Assembly: GCF_947179165.1 (NCBI RefSeq)
Contig: NC_077245.1
Span: forward strand, 51,613,286 to 51,677,285
Origin: Solanum dulcamara
Taxonomy: Eukaryota > Streptophyta > Magnoliopsida > Solanales > Solanaceae
Length of the DNA: 64,000 nt
Direction of reading: 5' to 3'
Below are positions 1 to 9,540 of the stretch, in pieces. The first letter of the stretch is position 1; each line of letters opens with the position of its first letter. The notes under the pieces were generated by a model. That model worked only from the letters and a program-made list of their open reading frames with translations. It did no database searches and had not been told where the DNA came from. The position numbers and the translations under genes are program-made.

Positions 1-1394
1 TTGACCAGAATGTTGGATCTCAGAATTCTCGTCGTTTGGTTCCCGCTGGAGGTGGAATGACTTCTGGTGATGTTTCTGCTCTTTCTACCGAGAGGTGGAG
101 TAATGATGATTCTTTGAATCTCCCGTCTCCTACTCCAAAGCAGAATACTGCCGGTTGGGTTGGGGGAGATGGGCCATCTGTTACCGGTGCAAATTCGTAT
201 TCTAGTGGCAATAGAGTACTCCAATCTCCTCCAGCTCTACCAGATGATGGGGCTAATACATCTGCTTCTGTTCAAAACTTTGGTGGGCCATCAATTAGGG
301 GATCGGAAAATAATTATGTGAATTCTTGTAGTGATTTTGGTCCAGTGCCTACTTCCGAACAGGTCATTGCTGCACAGTCTGGATATTCTTTACAAACTGC
401 TCAGTCATTTGCAGCTAGTGAGCAACAGACAGCACTGATTAATAGCCAACTTGGTGCACAGCATACAGCTCTCCAGTCAGTATCTCTTAATATGCAGAAC
501 CCTACTGTGGATGTCCATACATGGGTTGCAGTAGCACCTTCTAAGGGAGAGCCAAATGTTTCTGCGCTGGCACCAGGGCAGTCCCAGGGATATGGTAATT
601 GGGGTACTACATCCTCATCTGTACAGAATCTTGCTGGAAATTTTTCAAATGCAGGTGCCTCAGTTTTGCCTCAACCTGATTATTGGAGCGCACCAGCTCA
701 AGGCAGCCAACAGATCATACAGCCTACAACTGTGCCTAGTGTTCCATGGGGTGCTGGTTTGCAAGAGAATGTGAGTTCTGCTTCAGTGGTAAGACCTGAA
801 AATAACACTGGCTGGGGTATGATGCCTGGAAATCCAAATGTGGGCTGGGGTGGACCTGTACCAGCAATCATGAATGTAAATTGGGGAGCAGTTCAGGCAA
901 TGCCTCCAGGGACTGTAAATCCTGGTTGGGCTCCTACTGGGCCACTTGCTGGTAATTCGAATCCTGGATGGGTTGCACAATCTGGGATCCCTGGTGTTCA
1001 GGGCTTGACGCCTGGTAATGCCAATCCAGGTTGGGTCGCTCCAGCAGGGAGCGTGGGATCAACTATTCAAGGGCCTATATCTGGTAATGGTTGGGGAATG
1101 GGAGCTGGAAATCCTGGAGCACTTGTCCAAGGACCACCTCAAGGAGATTCAAATCAAGGTAGGGGTGCACCTACCGGAAATCGGGGCACAAGAAATAATG
1201 ATCACCATCAAGATGGAAGATTCTCTGGTCAGAGGGACAAGGGTTCTCATGGTAGGAACTGGGATAGGCAATCATCTTTTGGGAGTAGAGGGCCACCATC
1301 TAGAGGTGGCTTCAAAAAGAACAATGTCCCCTGCCCATATAATACGAACAATCGATGCGTAAAGGGTTCTAGATGCAATTATCTTCATGGCTAA
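1..1394 (+). CDS. 3' end of GW-repeat CCCH zinc-finger protein (NERD / C3H44 type), partial
   Basis: The reading frame is open from the window edge (codons phased from position 3) to TAA at 1392-1394, so this is the last part of a larger gene; the first in-frame ATG seen is not the start. The visible ~460 residues are low-complexity, rich in Gly/Pro/Asn/Ser/Gln, with about ten GW/WG motifs, densest at 800-1110 where NPGW recurs three times. An RG/SRGG-rich basic stretch follows, then a terminal C-x7-C-x5-C-x3-H zinc finger (1331-1388). Known family: Arabidopsis NERD (C3H19) and C3H44 combine PHD, SWIB, Plus3 and GYF domains with a C-terminal CCCH finger, and NERD's GW repeats bind an Argonaute in chromatin-linked silencing. 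The upstream domains lie outside the window, so orthology to one of the two paralogues is unresolved. Family call fairly sure. Confidence 0.8.
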   Translation, partial: DQNVGSQNSRRLVPAGGGMTSGDVSALSTERWSNDDSLNLPSPTPKQNTAGWVGGDGPSVTGANSYSSGNRVLQSPPALPDDGANTSASVQNFGGPSIRGSENNYVNSCSDFGPVPTSEQVIAAQSGYSLQTAQSFAASEQQTALINSQLGAQHTALQSVSLNMQNPTVDVHTWVAVAPSKGEPNVSALAPGQSQGYGNWGTTSSSVQNLAGNFSNAGASVLPQPDYWSAPAQGSQQIIQPTTVPSVPWGAGLQENVSSASVVRPENNTGWGMMPGNPNVGWGGPVPAIMNVNWGAVQAMPPGTVNPGWAPTGPLAGNSNPGWVAQSGIPGVQGLTPGNANPGWVAPAGSVGSTIQGPISGNGWGMGAGNPGALVQGPPQGDSNQGRGAPTGNRGTRNNDHHQDGRFSGQRDKGSHGRNWDRQSSFGSRGPPSRGGFKKNNVPCPYNTNNRCVKGSRCNYLHG

Positions 1395-1585
1395 TCAGGA
1401 GGAAATAGAGTAGTAGTAGGAGTAAAGTGATTTTGTACAGTGATTTCGTCTCAGTTTTCTTTAGTATATAGGTCATTTTGGTGTTCTATAATTGTAAACT
1501 TGTGCAGATTAGTAGCTCATCCCTCTTCTGATCTGATGCAATTTTCCCAGTAGCTAGATTCATCCTGCTTATGTTATCCGCTTCT

Positions 1586-1591
1586 AATAAA
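1586..1591 (+). promoter_or_regulatory. Consensus poly(A) signal of the CCCH gene
   Basis: AATAAA lies about 190 bp past the stop codon, inside a T-rich 3' UTR-like stretch (1395-1620). This is a usual distance for a plant 3' UTR. The cleavage site cannot be seen from sequence alone. Confidence 0.5.
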
Positions 1592-2429
1592 GCGACAGCA
1601 AGCATTATGGCCAAATATTTGCCTAGTTTTCTTATGCTCCTGTGGTACTATAGATTATACTTGGAAATCTTTCCTATTTGTGGATTTTGCTGTTCTAGAC
1701 TTGGAATCATGACATCTATGAAAACCCATCGACTTCGAGTTATACTGTTTGATGTCTCACTGAGGTCTGGGACAAGGTACTTTTCTAGATGATGATATTT
1801 GGACCTGCTTTATGCCTTTTTATGTTGAAATAAGTGGGTGTTTGGATTGGAACAGCTTGAAATTATTTTTTGGCTTGTTTTGGTGTGTTTTAAAAGCTGA
1901 CTTGTTGAATGTAGTTTAAAAAGAAGTTGGTAATTTACTATTATACCCTTCACCTGTTTTTATAATCTCCAAAGTATCCTTTTCCATAAAGGCCCAACTT
2001 CCAATTTCATTTTTTACTCTTCTTCCATCTCTTCTGCTAGTTATTTTCCACCATAGCTCATAACAGTAACCTCTTTCTCATATTCCTTCTCTGTGAAATA
2101 TCCTTATCTTTTCTGACCAAAGCAAAAACAAAATAAATTTGATTTTCACAATTACTCGTGAAAGTGGTGAAGATGGCTCCAAAATAGTTCTAAACAACAC
2201 AAACAAACCAATATAAACTAAACTATACAAATTTTCAGCTAATATGCTGAAACAATAATTTTGAATTTGGCAACAAAAAGTCTGTTTCCTTAAAAATACT
2301 TTGCTAATGAAAAGGGCGACATGTTTTGCCTTCAGAAAAGGGAGGGATACATTTAAGGGGAAAAAAAAATGTAAACAGTTAAGACAACTTGAAAAAAGTC
2401 GACCACGAAATGAAATTATGTAACTATGC
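1592..2429. other. Intergenic DNA, no gene seen
   Basis: AT-rich sequence without a convincing coding frame. Around 1829-1925 there is a GTGTTTGGATTGG start followed by AAGCTGACTT-like motifs, resembling one end of the MITE type seen complete at 24951-25196. I find no matching opposite end, so only a remnant is suggested. The minus-strand frame at 2078-2536 is AT-rich noise. Confidence 0.4.
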
Positions 2430-2702
2430 GGGCGTTTGACCACAAAAAAATCACTTAAATTTTTAAAGTCGGAGTTTGAGATGTGTTTGACCATATTTCT
2501 TATGATAAATATTTGAAATATAAATGTATTTTTCAAAAATACATGAAATATGATTTAAACTTGAAATGGTTATTGTATAAGGATAAAAATTTTAAGTTAA
2601 ATTTGAGAAAGAAAAAAATTATAAAAGTGAAAATAAGATTTTAGGTGTTTTCCAAATTTCAAATACAACTTCAAATTGTTTGAAATTTTTATGGTCAATC
2701 AT
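2430..2702. mobile_element. MITE-like element with imperfect TIRs
   Basis: The left end reads GCGTTTGACCACAAAAA, followed by a second internal GTGTTTGACCAT. The right end, reverse-complemented, begins GATTGACCATAAAAATTTC. Between them are palindromic AAATTTCAAA/TTTGAAATTT blocks. This is the usual architecture of short non-autonomous DNA transposons (GCGTTTGGCCA type) common in Solanaceae. No clean target-site duplication was found, so boundaries are approximate. Confidence 0.45.
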
Positions 2703-3860
2703 TAATTTTCAAATATAGTGAATTTTTTTTAGAAGAAGTAAGAATTCCTCACGGCTACTCTAATTTGAAAGGCTGATGAGTGACGTAAAAAGTTTTTCTT
2801 TAAAAGAGAGAGAAAAGGTTATATCAGAGAATTACGAAATGAGTAGTGAGAGATTCTCAAAGGTTAGATCTTGCTGTAGATTGACCCCACTTATACCATC
2901 CACCGCACTAACAAAAGATAATACATGAATATTCACATATTGTTTATTGACTACGCCTCTTAGCCTTAATTTTGATTCTCTATAGTAATTCACATCTATA
3001 AAAGTGCAATTTTTTTCAACAGGGTGGATTCAACTGACTAATAAGAGCATTGAACCCTAATGTAAATTGATTTGTGTTTATCCATGTAGGGGTTTAAAAA
3101 TTATTAAACCTATAAATTCATGGATTACTCAAAATAAATGTTTTTTCCATCTTCAACTCTAAATTTAATTTCTTTTTTGCTAAATCTTTTCTCCGAATAA
3201 TGATTTTCCAAATTCAAGAATTAGAAAGGGGACTTGTTGCATTAAGGAAAGAAGTATTCAGAAAGTATTTATTCTAAGCATTTTATAAAGTAAAGATTCT
3301 TCTTGAATTAATATTCTCCATGCAAGCTTAGCCAATAAGGCCTTGTTAAAAAAAAAAAAAAAAACTCTAAAATTAAGACCTTTTTTAAATTTTGCCTCAC
3401 AAAACTTAAGCCATTATTCATAATGCATTTTTCTATTCTCCTTATTTCGTCCCCATCAGAATTCAATGAAAACAATAGTAATTTTCTTATATAGGCTGTC
3501 TGGGAATTGAAAATATGACAATGCATAGGAATAATAGAAAGCACCGACTTCACCATTTTTTTTTTGTCCGTAAGACTTAAGAAATTACTTTTTCATTCCT
3601 TTTATTTTAGTCATTATTTTTTTTTTCAAAATTCAAACATTTTCTTCTTTGATGTCTTAACTATTGCAGACATGCCTAGATACAACTTCAAATTATCCTG
3701 TTATATTTGTTCTATTTTCACTATAATAACAATTTTTTTCTTGCTTAGTAGTATTTCTATTAAAAATATATTGTCGATTTATCAAATTGTACCTTTTTCC
3801 CAGAAGATAGTTCATAAGTCCTTTACATTTTTAAAATTTTAGTAGCACATAGAGTATTAG
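2703..3860. other. AT-rich intergenic DNA, no gene seen
   Basis: Low-complexity A/T runs (for example a poly-A run near 3349-3363 and T runs at 3558-3630). Frames at 3308-3556 (minus) and 3564-3842 (plus) are Phe/Ile/Lys-rich, lack any domain and look random. I see no promoter, RNA gene or repeat that I can support. Confidence 0.5.
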
Positions 3861-6246
3861 TATCATGATTCAAAATTCGAGGTCATGATGATACACATAT
3901 CGATACCCAATCAAATTTGTAAGCCTAAAAGTAAAGCACATACGAGACTCTCAAATGGGAAGTCAGACCACAAATTAAATAAAAAAAAAGACAACGAAAA
4001 AATTATCTCAAAACCTGGTGTCATAAATATAAAGAGCATCTAATACAAAGTCTGAATCTGGAATACATCATAAGTCTCTAAATAGAACTAAAGACTGAAA
4101 AATAAAAGATAGAACTAGTGGTGATCCAGATCCTGGGATCCACTAATCTGAAGATATGGAATCCGCTAGAAAGATCAGATGCCATGCAGAATGTCCTGAC
4201 TAGGATTTGCATCAAAAAGGCACACAGAAGTACAATCCACACGTCCTCAGTAGGTTTAGCCGACTGAGTATAAGGAATTAATCAAACATATGAAATAAAC
4301 TAAAGAACGCTTTCACCTGCACATAGAAAAGTTCCATTCCGACATTGGTGCCGTCAATTTATATAGTACGGTGCAAATAAAATAAACACATAAGGACAAT
4401 TCATTATCACAATTAATTAGATAAGTCAAGTAGTACATATAGAAATGCAATGCAATCCAGTATGATCATGCAATGATGTGGTAGTACGGTGGAATCAAGG
4501 TTGTCGCACAACCTGTCGTAGATACCTGTCGAGGTAAGGCTTCCAAACAGGGACCCATGGAGGAATCGCAGTCCATTTACCAAATCAAATATCAATATCT
4601 CATCAACTTGCCACCTAGCTTGTGATCAAAAGATGTCACATTTTCTTTCTAAAAAAAATTCACAGTTCTCAACTTCCCAAGATCAATGATATAATGAATG
4701 AGGATGAATGCATCACAACATGTATGGCATGAAGGTATCTCAAAACTCAACCTAAGGATGATATCACCCTCAGCAGATAGTAATATAAAGGAAATACATC
4801 AAAATAAGTGTTCACCCTTCTTCGAAAATATTTCAGTACTCAAGTATGCTCAAAACTCCCAACTCAACCCCTCAGGCGGGCATTACAATTCAAAAATGGC
4901 CTCCCCATGCCTCTCTCATAGGCAGATCATGAATTACATACTCTCAAAGCAGATAAGATAGCAAATAAATCCCCATACGGGCTACACAACACAAATAAGC
5001 CTCCACAGAGCGTCGCAAGATAAATAAGCCCCCACACGGGCATCTCAATGAAATTAAAAGTCTCAAATCATACTAAAACCCCATCCCAAAATCTCAAACA
5101 TACAAATAACTAATTAACCCACCCTAGTCTCAGAGAAGGATAGCCAAACCTACACCAAATGCCGAAAACTTCACACGAACGCTCTAACCGGAACTCAACC
5201 CATGAATACTGACTCTGAAATGATTACCCAATGTAAAAAATGACAATGTTACATCAAAAGGAGTAATGATACTCATATTGCTAGATTTTAGCATCGAGGG
5301 CAAAATCGTCCAAAAAACCTCTTAAAATTTGAAGAGGACAAATCTGAAATTTTATTTTAAAAACATATTCTACTCATCAAGGGGAGTTTTAGTTAAAAAA
5401 CCCATAAAAATTGTCCAAGAAACGAGTTAGAAATCATCAAAATACTCACTTTGAATTTGGAAAGAAAACCCCTCAAAATCTCATTTAGAATCTTGATTTT
5501 TCAATGATTTAGCAACATGAAATTGATGAAAAACGATAAAGATTGAATAAACAAACTTATCCAAATGAAAATCCTCAAAAGATTGACTCAAAATCGCCTC
5601 CCCCAAAGCTCCAAATGAGTGAAAGTGGAGAAATGATCTAAAACCCGATCAAAAACCTCTTAGGTGTCGCTTAAGTGACATAGAGATGGCTAAAGCGGAG
5701 GTTCGCGAAAGGGATGGCTAAAGCGGAGGTTCGCTTTCGCGAACCCTGCTTAAGTGACCCCCTTAGCTAAAGCGATGGATCCTCGCTAAAGTGGAGGTTC
5801 TCTTTTGAGAACCTGGTTCGCTAAAGCGGAACCTGCACCAGAAAACAAGAAACTGAAAGAGGGCAAAGATCAAATCTCCGATTGGACCCTTGAAATTTAT
5901 TCAGAGTCCGATAAAAATAAATCGGATATTCTATCCCCCTAAATTCGATATTCCAAACTCAATGTAATTTTTGTATTTTCGAAAAAAGATTGTTATGACG
6001 AAATTACCCTCTCGTATCTCTTTTTGTTCTAAAGCTTAACTTTTAGCCTATTTTTTCGAAACGAAAACTAAGGTCCCGGGGCTCTCATTCAATGCTCAAC
6101 TAGACCAAATTCAACGTTACGGACACAATGAACTAACAGAATTCCTATCCGACTCTCGAATCTCAATATGTTGACCAAAGTATGAAAACACTACGGGGAA
6201 GGAAAAAATGGTCATTTTTCATTGAAAAGTAATTTTTGGGGGCATT
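3861..6246 (-). mobile_element. 3' LTR of a truncated Ty3/gypsy chromovirus (Tekay/Del-like)
   Basis: On the minus strand an LTR-like, non-coding ~2.39 kb block directly follows a chromodomain-type pol end (6269-6490) and a GTGGTGGATGAAG purine-rich tract. It begins TAATGCCCCC and ends TTTTGAATCATGATA, a decayed form of the GTGACA-type terminus. Its length matches the two other ~2.3 kb gypsy LTRs in this window. The body contains short GCTAAAGCGGAGGTTCGC-type repeats at 5665-5830. The 5' part of the element is gone (homology stops near 6495), so no target-site duplication can be tested. Boundaries are good to within tens of bases. Confidence 0.6.
5640..5835. repeat. GCTAAAGCG-type short repeats within gypsy LTR
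   Basis: The motif GATGGCTAAAGCGGAGGTTC appears twice head to tail near 5686-5730, and shorter variants (GCTAAAGCG, GCTTAAGTGAC, GGTTCGC and its complement GCGAACC) recur to 5835. It is locally GC-rich in an otherwise AT-rich LTR. It is probably part of the transcribed LTR region; no function is evident. Confidence 0.5.
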
Positions 6247-6268
6247 ACTTCATCCACCACTAAATCAC

Positions 6269-6490
6269 ACATTCGTCCTCGAATGAAAAGTAAAGTAAAG
6301 TACCTGTAGGGGTGAAAAGTTGAGGATATCTACGACGCATGTCAGACTCCATTTCCTATGTAGCCTCCTCAACAGGTCGGTGCCTCCATTGCACTTTCAG
6401 TGAATCAATATGCTTTGATCTCAACTGTCTAGTTTGTCTACCCAAGATAGCAACAAGCTCCTCCTCAAATGACAAGTCCTGATCCAAAGC
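6269..6490 (-). pseudogene. Gypsy integrase tail with chromodomain, remnant
   Basis: The minus strand encodes about 74 residues with the signature end of chromovirus pol: an FEEELVAILGRQ-type start, a basic RQLRSK segment, VQWRHRPVEEAT, then EMESDMRRRYPQLF and an Asp/Glu-rich tail. This matches the chromodomain-containing integrase C-terminus of Tekay/Del elements, which directs insertion by binding heterochromatin marks. The conserved tryptophan after VEEAT is replaced by a TAG stop (complement at 6356-6358). Coding homology ends abruptly near 6495, so the rest of gag-pol was deleted. It lies immediately upstream, in element orientation, of the LTR at 3861-6246. Confidence 0.7.
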
Positions 6491-6495
6491 AATAG

Positions 6496-7234
6496 ATATG
6501 TATAGTTATTTATAATTAAACATAATAAATAAGCAATTTCATTATCATCTTCAAAGTTTTCTCATGCTTTCAGTATCACAATTCAAAGAGATTGCATATG
6601 TTACGGATCAGGTCCTTCTTGTCACAAAGCAAAGAAAATTAATAATTTTTTACCCTCATCAGAAAGATATTTTACCATGTTAAAAACAAGTAGAAAGAAC
6701 TCAATAAAAAAAATTGCTTGTGAAGATTGTGCAATACTTGATTTTTGATTGTCTTAAATTATAATCAATGTATTAGACTCCATTATGCTATATTTCACGT
6801 TTTAGATTGAATTTAATGAATGGCTCATCTACATATTTTACCCTAATAAGTTTGGGAGGGATGAAATGGAAAAATTTTCAAGCTCTCAAGAAAAGGATTG
6901 TTGAAAAGTATTAGTAGATCTACATTGTTGTTTGATTTACAATCAAAAGTAGTTTTGGGGAAGAGTTTAAGAATAGGATTTGAAAAAAAAAAAATAGAGA
7001 GACGTTGTTTTGTAGAACGAAAATAAATTTGAATAATGTTAAGACTTTATTTTAAATTTGACTTATTATAATCATTCAGATCTATTAAGATATTTCAAAG
7101 GTAAAAAAATATACACTTAATTCATGAAATTTGAATGATTCAGATTAGATGTTTTGCAAACAAATAAGGCCCAAAACAAATGTACAATTTTGACCGAACC
7201 TGCTCTAATATCAATGACCAAGGTAAAATACTAA
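6496..7234. other. Intergenic DNA, no gene seen
   Basis: AT-rich unique-looking sequence without a coding frame or recognisable repeat. The junction to the gypsy remnant near 6495 is abrupt. Confidence 0.5.
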
Positions 7235-7635
7235 TGGGTCGTTTCGTAGAGCGTATTAAAATAATGCTAAATAGAGTGTAATAGTAATGTTTGTATTAGT
7301 TATGCTTGCATTAATTATATATAGAATATTTCTTATGCATTATTTGATGTAGTGTATTAAAAAATAACATGCATTGCATAAAAATATTTATTTACAAAAA
7401 TATCCTCAACAATTATGATGGAATAGATTTAAAAGGGATTTTGAAGGGTAATTGGGTCTTTAATCATAATAATGCAAGCATTAAATCTCATTACATTACT
7501 AATACCTAAAAATCTATGGTATTAATATTGTAAGCCTTAATACACGATAGAGTGCATTAGTTATATATGCAATGAAAAAATATACTAAATAAGATATTAT
7601 TAATACAATATTAGTTTTGCTAACCAAATGACCCC
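7235..7635. mobile_element. Tourist-like (PIF/Harbinger) MITE, ~400 bp
   Basis: The left end TGGGTCGTTTCGTAGAG and the reverse complement of the right end GGGGTCATTTGGTTAGC form imperfect terminal inverted repeats. The element is flanked by TAA at 7232-7234 and TAA at 7636-7638, the 3-bp duplication typical of Tourist/PIF-Harbinger MITEs. The interior is AT-rich, repeats ATTAGT/ACTAAT palindromes and has no coding capacity. Confidence 0.6.
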
Positions 7636-7743
7636 TAAATTAATATGTTATATGTCTCCATGAACTTTTAACATGTTAACGCACTAATTTAATGTATATA
7701 ATGGTCCCTTTTGTAAGTTGACATTTTCCTTATAAAATGTACA

Positions 7744-7991
7744 TATTGCAAATTGGATGTCTTTTTCATCCAGCAATATGTCCATTTATTTCTAAGTGGG
7801 CCCCACTTTTAAGTGGGCAACTTGCCCACTTGGTATTTGGTCTTCATAATATGCCTATAAATAGGCAAGAACGCACATATACAAAATATATAGATATTGA
7901 AAAGAAAAACTATCATTTCTCTTCTGTTTTCTCCTTTCTTCTCCCTTATTTCCTCCGTCTAATTAATTGTTAAGGTAGTATATTTATAACA
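7744..7991 (+). repeat. 5' LTR of copia #1
   Basis: Direct repeat of 12132-12379. It starts TATTGCAAATTGGATG (the usual TG is changed to TA) and ends TTATAACA. It contains a CCTATAAATAGG-type TATA box at about 7856 and a pyrimidine-rich leader. Confidence 0.92.
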
Positions 7992-8006
7992 CGTTATCAG
8001 CACGAG
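7992..8006 (+). other. Primer-binding-site region of copia #1
   Basis: CGTTATCAGCACGAG directly follows the 5' LTR. The same motif, as its complement, lies next to the 5' LTRs of the minus-strand copia elements at 21873-21888 and 42539-42554. Its position and conservation support a primer-binding role; I could not match the tRNA. Confidence 0.6.
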
Positions 8007-8074
8007 GCTCTGGCTATTTGTTTTTGAAGGTAACAAAAAGCGGTAAGAATTTTATTTAATTTTCTTTTCATAAA

Positions 8075-9060
8075 ATGGCAAATATTTCAAAAATTGAATT
8101 TGTTGCTTTGGATATCTCTGGAAAAGATTACTCCTCATGGGCACTAGATGCCGAAATTCATCTTGAATCGATGGGTCTGGCAGACACCATCAAAGATGAT
8201 AACACGGCATCTAGTCAAGACCATGCAAAAGCTATGATTTTCCTCCGCCACCATCTTGACGAGGGTCTTAAATTACAATATCTTACATTAAAAGATCTCT
8301 TGAAATTGTGGAAAATTTAAAAAAAAGGTATGACCACCTGAAGTTGGTCATGCTTCCACAAGCACGTTATGACTGGTTAAATCTGAGACTGATGGACTTT
8401 AAAAATATAACTGAATATAATTCTGCTTTATTTAGAATTATAACTCAGTTAACTTTATGCGGAGATGAAATCACGGAACAAGATAAACTTGAAAAAACGT
8501 ACTCCACATTTCCACCCGCGAATATGCTCCTGGAGCAGCAATATCGCGAAAAAGGCTTTAAAAAATATTCTGAATTACTTTCTCACCTTCTTATTGCTGA
8601 AAGACATAATGAACTATTAATGAAAAATCATGATAGTCGGCCAGTTGGTTCTTTGCCACTCCCTGAAGTGAATCAGACAAATTCTAACCAATGAGAAAGA
8701 GGTCATGGCCCCAGTCGTGGTCGTGGTCGTAGTCAAAGAAGAAATTTTAATCATGATGCTCGGCTGGCACCGAGAAATAACCAGCAATATAAAAGGCAGG
8801 GTAAAAAGCCAAAAGCTTTACCGAAGAATAATTCAGAAACAATATGTCATAGATGTGGAGGTGTGGGGCACTGGTCGCGGATTTGCCGGTCATCAAAACG
8901 CTTGGTTCAGCTATATCAGGCATCGTTAAAGAGGGCAGAAAATAATCCAGAGACAAATTTTATCTCTGAGGACAATATTGAGCCCATGCATCTGGATGTA
9001 GCTGATTTCTTTAATTTTCCAGAAGTAAATATGAATGTTGATAAGCCCGATAATATTTAA
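8075..9060 (+). pseudogene. copia #1 gag (UBN2-type capsid plus CCHC zinc knuckle), broken
   Basis: The frame opens at ATG 8075 with the FVALDISGKDYSSWALDAEIHL signature of copia gag. It shifts frame near 8295-8310 and then continues through RYDWLNLRLMDF and the YREKGFKKYSELLSHLLIAE region. A single in-frame TGA at 8692-8694 interrupts it before an RG-rich basic segment and a CCHC knuckle (C-x2-C-x4-H-x4-C, about 8848-8889). It ends with TAA at 9058-9060. Gag would form the virus-like particle and package element RNA. One frameshift and one nonsense change mean no full-length protein. Confidence 0.85.
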
Positions 9061-9223
9061 ATAATTCTCTTTGTTGTTGTATGTATTAAATATTATGTTT
9101 GTATTTTTCTAGCTCAATGTAATGAAATAAAACTTTGTATAATAAATCAGGTATTAATTATAATATTTACTTTCTTTCTTTTTGAAGAAAAATATGGAAA
9201 TGCCTTAAATTTTATTTGGATCA

Positions 9224-9518
9224 ATGATCAATCAAGAAGATATTTGTGTAATTGATAGTGGAACAACTCACGCTATTTTTAAAGACGAGAAATATTTTTC
9301 CAACTTGCTTAGAAGAAAAGCTAATGTTACTACGATATCTGGCAATTTCAAAATGATTGAAGGCTCCGAAAGAGCTACTATAATTCTGCCTAAAGGGACA
9401 AAAATTGTTATAGAAGATGCATTATTCTCTTCTAAATCCCCAAGAAACTTGTTAAGTTTTAAAGATATCCGTAGAAATGGATATCATGTTGAGACACTAA
9501 CTGAAATAAATACTGAAT
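9224..9518 (+). pseudogene. copia #1 aspartic protease, truncated at its 3' side
   Basis: Encodes ICVIDSGTTHAIF with the intact Asp-Ser-Gly catalytic triad of retropepsins, then the LPKGTKIVIEDALFSSKSPRNLLSFKDIRRNGYH segment typical of copia protease. Homology to the other two copia copies stops at about 9518 (the NTEY residues). There the frame runs directly into the integrase C-terminus in another phase, marking the internal deletion. The catalytic residues look functional, unlike copia #2 (DSA) and #3 (DSV). Confidence 0.8.
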
Positions 9519-9540
9519 ATACTCTCCGTCACAATTAGTA

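Noticed and set aside
1571..1792. 73-codon frame downstream of the CCCH gene
   Set aside because: It overlaps the poly(A) signal region, has no homology I recognise and has ordinary AT-rich codon usage.
1829..1990. Complete MITE near the CCCH gene 3' end
   Set aside because: Only one recognisable end (GTGTTTGGATTGG) is present; no inverted partner or target duplication was found.
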